Notes under the pieces: generated by a model
What the model was told of the DNA's origin: nothing
Database searches by the model: none
What the model saw: only the letters and a program-made list of their open reading frames with translations
Made by a program: the position numbers and the translations under genes
NCBI GenBank assembly: GCA_003952965.2
Contig: CM025853.1
Coordinates: 33,952,971 to 34,016,970 of the forward strand
Direction: 5' to 3'
DNA length: 64,000 bases
From: Morella rubra
Lineage: Eukaryota > Streptophyta > Magnoliopsida > Fagales > Myricaceae
Shown: one piece after another, positions 44,307 through 55,600 of the stretch
How the letters are laid out: every line of letters begins with the position of its first letter
Position numbering within the stretch: position 1 is the first letter of the stretch

Positions 44307-47300
44307 ATGGGAACTGATATTAAGATGGCCTTGAGTAGCAGAATGTATCCGGAATCTGCTGATTCATCATCTCAAGCTCCTGCTTCAGCGTCTAGTGTGG
44401 AACATTCTGCTTCTGCAGTCTCTCAGCAAGAAAGTAATGAACACCAAACCCCCACGGTTTCGTCTCCTTCTGGCATATCATCTTGGGCTAGAAGTTTGAA
44501 ATTACCACAGACCATGGGGGCAGCACAAGAAGACCCACAGAATGGAAATGCCGGGGTGTCAGCATTTGCACGTTTCACCAGTGGGTTAGGATTGCGAATG
44601 ACTCCAGTGGCCCCTATACCTGCTGAGAATAATGAAGGAGTGACAGCAGCTTCCCAATCTGGTGTTTTTGAATCATTCACAAAAGGTTTAGTAGACTCAT
44701 CTCTGGGTGCAGTGAAGGCTATGCAGGTCAAAGCACGTCATATTGTCTCTCAAAACAAAAGGAGATACCAGGTAACGTTGCACTCTATTGTGCACATTGA
44801 TTTTCATTTTTCATTCATAATGCTATGAGCCTGACAACTTGTTCAGGAGCTTTTTTGCTATTTAGGGAACCTTCTTGTTGTTACTAATCTCTGTAATTAC
44901 TTAGTTTTCTATTACGTATTACTAGACCAAGAAATGTCACTTTTTAGATCATCATAAAGAGATTCTATACCTAATTTTTACAGGAAGGAGGATTTGATTT
45001 GGATATGACATATATCACCGAGAATATTATTGCTATGGGGTTTCCAGCAGGTGATATAAGTTCTGGGCTTTTTGGATATTTTGAGGTGAAATATTTATGT
45101 TATTTACATTTGAAATCAAATTAGTTGAGTTTATGTGCATTATTGGGCCAAAATATTGAGCGGAAGATGTTGCTGCAGGGGCTATATCGAAATCATATGG
45201 AAGAAGTGATCAAGTTTTTCGAAACTCACCACAAGGTAGATCATGGTTTAAATTTTGAAGTTGAAACTGTGACAATATGCAGCCCTGGGGAACACAACTC
45301 CTAGGCAAAGATTTTCCACCATCAATTACAATGACAGGACATCTGGGGGTTAGAATTCAGATTTGCCCCTTTCTGGGGCCCAATATGTGTAATGTATTTA
45401 ATAAAATTCCTTCTCTCTTAAACCAACATTTATATGCAGGGAAGATATAAAGTCTACAATCTTTGCTCAGAGAGGTTGTATGATGCATCACTTTTTGAGG
45501 GGAAGGTGCAGCCTTAATCTTTATTTGCATTTCAATTATCACTGCAGTTGTATATCTAAAATTTGAAGTCTGGATTATTTATGTATGTTGCAGATGCCAG
45601 ACCTTAACTGCTTTTCTTTACATTCCATATCAGTGATTAATTCGATACTCATGGGACTTAGTCATCATTAATACAGTTTTCTAATTATAATGCAACATGT
45701 AAACTGCAAATTCTGGTCTGTTTTTTTATTAAGTTAGAAACACTATGGGCATTTACTTCATTTTTCCTAATATTAAGTTCCGTACAGTTAAGCTTATTAA
45801 CAGATGGACTTTACCTCGTTGTCACCAGCTTAATTTGTATTATATCTGCAAATTGAATGCATTGTATAATGTAACTAAGATTGAGATTCAGAGAAAACTA
45901 AAGTAAATGGTGAAAGTAGCTAGGTAGTGACCACATTGTCCGGTACAAACCATAGTTAAGTTCTGTACCGCTCATAAAAGGTCTTATGTTTGTCAAATTA
46001 CTCGAATATTCCAAAATTATTTTCCATTATATGCTCACATCTTGAGGAAGAGAGTAAATAATGTTGCCGTAAAATGATGTGATACATGAATTCTGACGTA
46101 AAATAATGTTACTCGAGTATAAGTGAGTTATGTTTGTATATACCATTACTTGTCATAGAGAACCAAAACATCTATATAAAAGTGAAGAACAAACAAATCT
46201 AAATTGCACTTCCATCTATCTTTGATTGTGATGTCCAAGTAAGATGTTCTATAAATTGATAGAATTAACTTATTAATCCTGTAATGTTGGTTATGAAATC
46301 ATTAAGTAATATAACCTTCTTCGGTTTCGTATTTTGGATGCTTTCCAGGTGGCAAGTTTCCCATTCGATGATCATAACTGTCCTCCTATCCACCTCGTCA
46401 AATCTTTTTGTCAAAGTGCATATTCATGGTTGAAGGAGGACATTGAGAATGTTGTGGTTGTACACTGTAAAGCTGGTATGGCGAGGACTGGTCTGATGAT
46501 TTGTAGCCTTCTCTTGTTCCTGAAGGTTAGCTTTTAAAGTCTCCCTCAATTAGTGGTTTGGCGAGCATAGAGTGGAGATCATTGTCCTATATGTCATTGC
46601 CTGTTTAACTATAGCTATTTTTGCGACATTTCTGTAGTTTTTCCCAACAGCTGAGGAGGCCATTGATTACTACAACCAGAAAAGATGTGTTGATGGGAAG
46701 GCTCTTGTTCTTCCGAGTCAGATTGTCAGTCTATTGCTTTTGTGGAATGTTGTTTTCTTTTATAGGGGTTGTTCTTCTTTGCATCTTTCTGATGATTTAG
46801 CATTTCTTTGCTTTTACTAGAGGTATGTCAAATACTTTGAGCGTGTTTTAACATACTTCAATGGAGAAATTCAGCCTGGTCGTAGGTATCCTTCTGGATT
46901 CTCTCTTGTAATGCTTCATTTTTTAACCTCCATAAAGGTACTGAAATTAAAAATTGTACAGGTGCATGCTTAGGGGATTTCGGCTACTCAAGTGTCCGTA
47001 CTGGATTAGACCCTCCATTACCATTTCTAATCATAATGGTATGTTATATCTATAGATTTTGGATTATAAGAAACTCTATTGTATTATCACTATTGTGACC
47101 TTGTACATGTTTCATTCTAAGTTATCGTCTCGAGTAGTTTAGAAAGAAAAGGGGCCTTTTATACTTGTCCGCTCATCTTAGGAGTTGAAAATAACATGAT
47201 ATTAGGAATAGAATACCTTGCATTTACTGAGCCTGAAATGCTTTTCAGATTAACTCATAATCTGTTTGCATCCATTCTCAATGTGCTTTCAAAGGCTGTC

Positions 47301-49102
47301 CATATGAGTCTATTGTTAATTGTATTTCGTGAATGCTAAACAGAAGATAAATCTGTATGACGCTATATTACAATTATTATTCTGATGGATCCTATTACAT
47401 GCCTTCACATTTTCCCAGTTTGATTTGCAACTAAAGATCAGATTTTTTTTTTTTTTTTTTTTGGTTTTTCAATTTTCATTGTTTTTCACTCGTCATTCTG
47501 TTGTCTGTGGTATGTAAACGCATTAACGTTGATGTTATCCTTCATCCACAGGAATTCTCTTCTCCACTAGAAAGCATCCAAAATCGAAGGATCTAATGGT
47601 GAATGTTTACTGAATATGGCCTCATTCTAATTGGTTTGCTTGTTAATTCATACTCTGATGACTGTCTACTAATTCATGGTTAAATTTCTAATATGGACCC
47701 ACTAATTCATTCTGCAGCCAGAAGATTTCTGGATTGGTGCACGAAAGAAAGGGATTGTGGTCTTTGCTCTACCAGGGGAGCCTGGTCTGACTGAGTTAGT
47801 GGGAGACTTCAAAATCCATTTTCATGATCGCCAAGGAGATTTCTATTGGTCAGTACATTGCCACCTCACCTTTATTCACTGTGATGTTTTTTAGTTCTTT
47901 ATGACTGCAATCTACTTTCATCTGAATGTTTAGGACTCTAATACAGAACAATGTAGCTCTCTGTCACTTTTTCCTGTTTTATGTCTGGCCAAACAATTGA
48001 AGCTTGATGCTTAAAAACGTAGGCTATCCTAGGTCAGTGTGCCATCTGTCCAATGAACTCTTGCATTAAGTGGCTGAGCAGCGACAGCAAACTTTTTTGG
48101 CCTTTTTATTAGGCAAAAGTGCACACACTTGTTGGATTGGACCTATGACCTCATCTTCCATCTCTTGTATGGATAGAGCGCATGTTATTTGATTTAAAGA
48201 CCATTGGCAAACACCGATAAATGAAAGAAATTCTTACACTTGTCATGCATCATTTAAGATCCTTATATTTTATGGTAAAACATGTCCAATGTCCAAAGAG
48301 TTAGCTATTTCGCTTTCTGCTAAGCTGTAGAGGGATACAACAATAATTTTTTTCTGTTAGTTCTTCTTCAGTTGGTTGAATACGACAATGATGGAAAACA
48401 GAAAAATGTTGAGCACCTCTGATCTTGACGGTTTTGACAAGGTAAATGTCGCAATCTTTTCTCTGATATTACTTTATGCTATAATTAGTAAGTACGCATC
48501 TTTTCTCTCCTCTCCAAGTGTCTGTTTTTTGCTTCCCTCGGTGTCCTATAGCTGTTGGCTATGCTTTCCAGAGAAAACTGCCTTCACCAGGATTTCAAGT
48601 TGAAGTTGTGATGATAGATTACGATGGTACTGTACCGACAAGGTCTAAAGCTGATTCTTCAAGCAAGCAAACAGATGGTAGCTCGGGTTATGTTCCTGCT
48701 TCAAATTCTGGGATTATGGCTAGTTCCAACAGAAATAAATTATCCAGAAGTGAAGACAAAGATGACGTATTCTCAGATAGCGACGGAGAGGAGACTGAGG
48801 CTTCAAAGAGCAGGAAAGCTCAAGCTACTTCTGGAGCTGGATCTGTTGCAACTGGTCTTGTATCCAACACGACTGCAGAGGAAATTGAGAATTTGAAACA
48901 TAGAGCTGATCAGCTGTCACTCAGGAGTGAGGAACCCGCACAAAATGCTGCTTCCAAAGAACATAGTGATGGAACTGGGAAACCTGCCTCGGCCCTTAAG
49001 ATCTCTAACGTGGACTCGGCAGGGGCAAGTCATATCAAAGCAATTGCAGCTGATGCTTCAGTTTTCAGTTTTGGTGATGAAGAAGATTTTGAAAGCGATT
49101 GA
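44307..49102 (+). CDS. PTEN2: PTEN2-like phosphatase, frameshifted in exon 6
   Basis: Plant PTEN2-type lipid/protein phosphatase (phosphoinositide 3-phosphatase in the family). Coding exons: 44307-44771, 44984-45085, 45179-45235, 45440-45505, 46349-46525, 46638-46725, 46821-46885, 46962-47038, 47552-47598, 47718-47848, 48372-48441 and 48572-49102. The plant N-terminal extension (SFAR..GLGLRM, RRYQ) leads to the phosphatase domain with P-loop HCKAGMARTG (Cys270, Arg276), then a C2 domain (PEDFWIG, FALPGEPGLTEL) and an acidic tail ending ADASVFSFGDEEDFESD. The exons total 1876 nt, one too many. Exon 6 has five A residues after CAG where NQKRC needs four, so the frame meets TGA at 46692-46694. 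Every other exon fits. This could be a base-calling error, a real mutation, or be bypassed by an acceptor at 46650. The start could also be the ATG at 44325. Confidence 0.88.
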
Positions 49103-50117
49103 AGTAGTATTGAATTCCCTTTCTGGCAGTATCGTTAGACTTTATGAAAAGCACTTGTATATAAAACCATTTTAAACAAATGTGGACAGAGTCCACGAAT
49201 ATCAGGGGCAACTTATGTTGATTGAATTTATTTTTCCTGCATTTTTTATTTTCATTCCAGATGCCATGTAATATGATTCCGCTACGTTGCTTGAATCTCA
49301 TAAGGATGCTTCAAAGGTCTTCGCTTATCCGGAGACAACTAGATGGGGAAAAATGGAATCCCCACCTTTCTTTTACCTCAATTGAAGATGCGATCAAATC
49401 AACAATATCCTAGAATGCCTCAAGTCTTGAAAGAGTCCTTGGCATTCTTGAAGACGCAACAACATTTTCTACAACAAATAATGAAGAAGCTGTAGGAAAA
49501 TTTTGTTGGACCAATTCGGATAAAATTTTTAAATAGTTTCAAAACCTTTCGAGTCGACTGACTCAGCAGAGAGAAAACAAGTACAAGAAATAAAGCTTTT
49601 ATCTTGCCTAAACACGATATATCAAAAGAAACCTCCAAGTGGATAAGACCGAAAGCTTCTGCACATACGGAAAGGACGTAATATCAAAGGTCCCAAACTA
49701 CCTTCAAAGGCAAACAAAATACTCGTACAAGCCATAGCTTCAAATCACGTCATGGTTTTTACACGGTCGTACAAGAAGGGTCACATTTAAGGGGAAACCA
49801 AAATGTAAACAGTTTTAATGGCGTAACGAACATAAATTACATAGGAGCAAAGCGACAACAGTGCAACAATGAAGCTATTCGACAGATATAATAAACCAAG
49901 TACAGAGATGATCTTTACCGGGCCAACATATTTTCAGCCGTTCCGTTGCTAATACAATTCAACAACGAAAGGTTAAAAAAATCAAACAATCCAGTAACAG
50001 GCAACAAACACACAACAATCCTATCAGTTACACTGGGATAACAGAGCCAGAGAAAATTTTCCCAACTCTTACAGAGATTATCACAAGTAAGTTTCCACCC
50101 AAACCGTGATTACAGTT
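49103..50117. other. PTEN2 and VFB copy 1 converging 3' ends
   Basis: PTEN2 (+) and the F-box gene (-) end toward each other here. From about 49440 the sequence is the 3' flank of the F-box gene and is repeated, diverged, at about 59770-60370 and 63840-64000. No coding gene is seen. Confidence 0.6.
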
Positions 50118-51707
50118 TCACCACCTCCTGAAGGTGCATGCCACCAAATTCCGACCAGCAAAAAATCCAAACTTTGTCCTAAACAACGTCGCCAGCCGGC
50201 TGTTAGTACTGGATGAGGCGTCAGCTACAGCTCCATGGCTACCCACTGGTGGCAACTCCATACCATTCTCTTGAACTCCCTCACTGCCACTGCCATCCAA
50301 TGGTTCACTTTCACAAGCATCCAGAATGACAACCAATGATCCTCTCTGTCCTCGCAACCACTCCACAACTTCAGCAGTTACTCCCTTACACTTCTTCACC
50401 TTAACCTTCACCAAATTGGGACAGCCCCAAGCAAGTGATTCGACCCCGACATCAGAGATGGGGCACCCCTTTATACACAGCTTCTTCAATGCCACACATT
50501 TTACGGCAATGCAGGTAATCTCGGCATCCCCAACAGTGGCACTGCCGCAGAGCGCCAATCTTTCCAATTTTGGGCAATTAGAGGCTATTTGTGCCAAGCT
50601 CAAAGACGTGGGGTTCATTCCAATCAAACAAAGTTCTTGTAAATTGGGGCATTGGTTAGCTATGGCTATTAAACCCTCATCGCCAATCCTGTTAGTCCTC
50701 CAACCATCAATGTGAAGCTTCCTCAACAGCCTGCAGCGTTCAGCTATGTATACAAGCCCGAAATTCGAACATTCAGGAATCTTCAAGATGTGCAAAATCT
50801 CCATATTCGAACATTTTGAGATCGAAGAAAGTCCTGCGTCGCTAACTTGAACTCTATCGAGATGAATTTCGGTTAAACCAGTGTTGAAATTTCCTAACAT
50901 GCCTAGAACCTTATCCCACTCACCCAAACAGCGAATGATTTTCAAAGTTCTGAGCTTTTTCGAGCCGATTATGAGGGGTCCAAAGCACTGACCATTTATG
51001 AGTTCCTTCAAGGAGATGGATTTCAGCGAAGAGGCCGCGGCGCCGGGGCCGATCGGCAAGGCGGCGTCGTGAAGGCCTCGAAGCCGCTTCACGGAGAGCT
51101 CCTCGAGAGCCGTACAGTGGTCGAGAACTGCGTTCATGGCTCTGGCACCGAACATGCAGGAGCCGCAGGAGAGCTTCTTCAAACCCTTGCAATTCTGAGC
51201 GAACTCTTCCATCCCTCTGTCGGTGAGTTCACGGCATCCGCGGAGCTTGAGGCGCGTGAGGCTCCGGCACCGCATCGAGATCAGCACCAAAGCGTCGTCG
51301 CCTATGCTGACAGACTTGCGGTCGCATCGGAGGGCGAGCCTGGCCACAGAGTCGAAGCGACTGAACAGAGGGGAAAGTAAAGGGAGTATCTCAGCTTGGG
51401 CGTTGAGAGAGAGCCGGTGACGGCTCTGACCGTCGATTCGAAACCACCTGTGGCAGACCAGCGAACATCTTTTCCGGTCGCCGGATCCAAGGCAATTAAA
51501 AATGCTGGCCAAACACTCATCCGGAAGCTCTGCGGTGTAGTCACGCCCAACGACGACGTTTTCCAGCAACTCCGCCTCCGGTGCCTCTTCTCTAGACTCA
51601 AACGGAGAAATAATGGACGAGGACCGGCATTTGAACTCACTGCTGGGGAAGGATTCGCGGCGGCTCGAACCTGTCGGAGCCCTGGAGATCGAAGCCGACT
51701 GGCCCAT
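50118..51707 (-). CDS. VFB: VIER-type F-box/LRR protein, copy 1
   Basis: Intronless gene for a 529-residue F-box protein of the VIER F-BOX (VFB) group. In Arabidopsis these are SKP2-like subunits that recruit targets to SCF ubiquitin ligases and affect auxin-related growth. The N-terminus MGQSAS is followed by a Ser-rich region, then the F-box at about 57-105 (DYTAELPDECLASIF, CSLVCHRWFRIDGQSRHRLSL). A run of leucine-rich repeats of the Cys-containing type follows (CRSLTRLKLRGCRELTDRG, CTALEELSVKRL, CPNLQELCLIG, VALKKLCIKGCPISDVG). The conserved C-terminal tail is FRTKFGFFAGRNLVACTFRRW. A second gene at 60371-61999 is a close paralogue. This copy ends 10 residues earlier because its codon after RRW is TGA where copy 2 has TCA. 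Confidence 0.93.
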   Translation of the reverse strand: MGQSASISRAPTGSSRRESFPSSEFKCRSSSIISPFESREEAPEAELLENVVVGRDYTAELPDECLASIFNCLGSGDRKRCSLVCHRWFRIDGQSRHRLSLNAQAEILPLLSPLFSRFDSVARLALRCDRKSVSIGDDALVLISMRCRSLTRLKLRGCRELTDRGMEEFAQNCKGLKKLSCGSCMFGARAMNAVLDHCTALEELSVKRLRGLHDAALPIGPGAAASSLKSISLKELINGQCFGPLIIGSKKLRTLKIIRCLGEWDKVLGMLGNFNTGLTEIHLDRVQVSDAGLSSISKCSNMEILHILKIPECSNFGLVYIAERCRLLRKLHIDGWRTNRIGDEGLIAIANQCPNLQELCLIGMNPTSLSLAQIASNCPKLERLALCGSATVGDAEITCIAVKCVALKKLCIKGCPISDVGVESLAWGCPNLVKVKVKKCKGVTAEVVEWLRGQRGSLVVILDACESEPLDGSGSEGVQENGMELPPVGSHGAVADASSSTNSRLATLFRTKFGFFAGRNLVACTFRRW

Positions 51708-52600
51708 TCAAACAAAAGGAGAGGAACTAAAGCTGACGGTGAGCTGACTTGTTTCTTTGTTGTCTTCCGGATTTGAGCTTCTCAGAGACTACGCTTTTCA
51801 TTGCGCAGGGGGATGAATCGGCCTCCGGTGAATGGAACCAAGATCCTCGGCAGGAACTTAAGGAAGAAAAAAAAAATCCTCCGCAGGAATAGAATTACAT
51901 TACTCAAAATCCTGGCCGGACATTTGAAATGAAAGGCCAAGATAATAACACGTCACCTGCAATAAAAACTATCTGTTTTTTTTTTAAGGCAATAAAAACT
52001 ATCTGTTGAAAGAGAAAAGAGAGCGCGTTTAAGGATTTGCACTTTCGTAGTTCTTTTTATTAATGAATGAGGTTGTTTCCAACGTAGAAAACAAAAAAAA
52101 GAATGATGCTGTTTCCAGGGGAAAAAAAAAAAAAAAAGAGCGCTCACGTTTTCTTTGCCTTCTTTTCTTTGGGATTTTTTTTTTTAATTTTTATTTTTTT
52201 CTGTGATTGGAGGAAATGAACATAAATTGTTCATTAGATTGATAACCCAGAATTCCATCCCCTAAGAGCCTGTCGAAACAAGTTATCTGTATTGAATGCA
52301 TTAACGTTAAAGTCTAGGTAACATCATATGATGTAACAGAGAATTTTATACTTGAAAAAAATAAAAGAAAATGTAGTTGAACATAGTTGGGAACAAAATA
52401 ATCTATAAGCTATCAAGGTTCCTTTCAACAGCTACAAACAAAAGCAACGTGGGGGAGATAAATAAATGCCTTGATGCTTGTTTCTGCACAAAAAAATGCA
52501 GAAATAATAGCCTTGCATTTGTTGCTTCATCGTATCTTCACTGCACGCCTGGAGCTCTACAGATACCATGCCCAGATTTCTTTTCACTTCTTTTCAAGTT
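51708..52600. other. VFB copy 1 upstream region
   Basis: Promoter and leader of VFB copy 1 on the minus strand, and the 3' flank of the SDN gene. It has homopolymer runs near 52125 and 52180 and no recognisable gene. Confidence 0.55.
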
Positions 52601-55600
52601 TTACTGCCGCTTACCATGCCCAGATTTCAGTCGTTTCTTTAGATCGGCTATTATATTGTCCTGGGCAGTGATTTGAAAGTCCCTTTTCCTCAAATCTTGC
52701 TTCAATCTTTCAATCTCTTCCAAGTGATCACAACACCGATTGGAATCTGCCATCTCCGTGTTGCTCAGTTCTTGCTTCAATCTTTCAGTCGTTTCCAAGT
52801 TGTCATTACAATGATTTGAAGTAGCCTCTTCAATTACGCGATGGGTCTGTAGTTTCTTGGATACACCTTGGGTTTCCTCAGCTTGGAGAACTCTCTTCTT
52901 GGATGATGTTTGGCCAAGGTAATCATCATGTGCCATCTTACGGACGTAGAGACTAGCAATCATGCCTGTCGAGAGCTTAAGGTTGACAAGTTTCTGTGGC
53001 CGTCCGGATGAGTCCTAACATGGTAAAGGAAAACATTCATATATTATAATAATAAGGGTTCTCTGGCATAATGCAAAAGACACCCTCAAGATGCATTCAC
53101 TTGGTTTCTTATGGCACAGTAATAAGACAACTGCAAGTGCTTCAAGAGACTATGAATTGGCTCTTGATCATAAAAATCTCCTAGTTTTATGTGATGAGAA
53201 GAAACATTAATTATGACTAGTACAGTATATTGAGTTCTCAAACTCAAAAAAAAAAAAAATCACAGAATAGGGATTCCAGACATGTAGTATGATAAGTTGA
53301 AAAGAATCAATACCTTTTCTTGTCCACCTTTGACACTTTCATATGCTTGACCAGCCTCTTGTGGATTCTTAAATATGGCAAGCACAGAATATCTTTCTCC
53401 TCGTGCTTTCTTAGATGGCTGTCAGAAAATGATTAACACCGTTAGAACTTCACAAATCACAACTTATACCTCAACCGCCCGGGAGGGGGGGAACCATGGC
53501 CAGTTGGAGTGGTGTAGATCCTACTAAATACCTGCGAACCCCACCACCCGACCAAAAAAAAGGAACAGAGAGAAGTATACAGTGTGAAACTTAAATATCC
53601 TGTGCATCAGTATTTAGTGGAAGGAGATAAATTGGGTTGAAGGTAAGGGGAAGAAGCATAAGGAGCGCAAGCAGCTTATGGCAACCAGAGACTTCAGGCA
53701 GGAAAAAATCATGAATTTTATTGTACTCGTTTTTCTTGCCATACAATGGAGGTAGTTCCTACATAATCTGCCAACAAAGGATATAATTAAGCTGCTTGTG
53801 TACAGATTTAACATGTTCCATCCAGTCATAAAAAACATGATCAACAGATTACGCCTAACAGGATCAGCAGCCCAACTAGCAGTATGGTTCAATGGCTCTG
53901 AATACCAAATAGATTTTTGTGAATCGGTTAAATTAGATTTCTAGTGGATGGTTACAATTAAAGTCCAGATACCAACAGTAAACACTCAACCTTGACTTCA
54001 ATTGTAAAATCCCCAGGAATGACTTTATGTAATTCTTCAGTAGGCACATTGTTGGGTATTCTGTGGAGAAGTAACTTTGCCATTTCAGATTCAGGTACCT
54101 ATAGATAATATAATATAACAAGTAGGAATCAGCAAGGATTACATTGGTCAGAATTTGAAATGACAACAATTTTACATCTAAACTTACATCCTCTTGAACC
54201 AAGGGAAAAAAAATTTCAACGCCATGCTCTATCTTAGCAAGAACAAGTTTCATTGCAGCACAGGCATCATCCAGGCAATTGTGCGGAGCACCCTTTTTCC
54301 GAACTTCATAGCCCAGCACAGACTGTCATCAATAACGGAACAATTAACTAAACATCTAAGACACAAGGATATCCCAAGTGCTATCCTCTTTCAAATAATA
54401 CCTTAATAATGATAGATGAATTTGACAGGGACATAGAGTAGGAATACCATGCCAAGAACTTGCCTTACACAAACTGTTCAAAGATGGTCTTCTGTTTATA
54501 GATCCATCCGAATATTTGAAGATAAATGAGGTGTCAATCACTCTAGCATGATCCAACTTCAGTGCTGTAACCAACAAAACAAATAATTAAAGGATACAGC
54601 TGAGAACAAGAAATCCAAATATATTCTACCCTGAACATAAGGTCAAAAGTTCAGCTTTTATGTTCTTTTCTTTTTTTTGTGGGCGGGGGGAGAGAGAGAG
54701 AGAGGAGTCACTTATCTAGTTACAATGCTTAACTTACCTCGCAGGTCATTGTTTAAACTATGGCCTACTAAAATAGTTCCATCTGACAACAGCTTCTTCA
54801 TGGATTTCTACAAAATGCACCAAAAAGTATCAGGTAAAGTCTAATATCCCAAATCCCAAAAAATTTGACAGCCAGCCAGACACTACCTGTACATCTGCTA
54901 ATGAACAATTTATTCTTTCCAAATCTGTAGCACTAACTCCTGTGATATCAGTTCTGTAATCAGCAACTGCTTTATTCGGATTCACAAGTTCATCAAGTTT
55001 CACCTGCAAAATGAAATGCTCACTAGAATAGATTGTATGACTATGACCTCTGAAATGTCTAGAAATTCTCTATCAGCTAGGCAAAGAGAGGAGTATTCTT
55101 TTCCCTTTTATCGTTTGGAAAAGAGAGGTGCACGTGGGAATTACTATCGCACAAAGAGATTAAACGCTAGCCAAATAAATTTATACCTGTAAATCACGAT
55201 CCACAATGCATACCCTCACCAAAGCTTCAGTGCCATCTTCACAGAGAACCATCTCACAATCAACAGCAAGCATCACATTTGATCTCATAACCTTGGACTT
55301 TTTACTAAGCTTTGTAACCAGCCATCCCTGATTAAACATTTCCCCACAAGTTATCAGCCAGCAAAGCTACAGATAAACCAAAGAACAATATTCTTTTCTT
55401 CTCGTATGAAGTTATTTATATCCATATATGTGTGATCCAAGAGTTGAGCAAATTAATTCTGTTTGTGTATTCATCCAAATGGGATAGATCTACCGCATTA
55501 CAGCTACCAGCAGATCCTAATTTAATATGACCATAAGGGGTCAAAACCCAAAAGCTTTTCTAAGGGACTCAATAAAGAACATGCTGCAAGGGGTTTTGGA

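Noticed and set aside
53614..53892. 92-codon minus-strand frame in SDN intron
   Set aside because: It falls between SDN exons 10 and 11, which splice in phase without it; no family resemblance.
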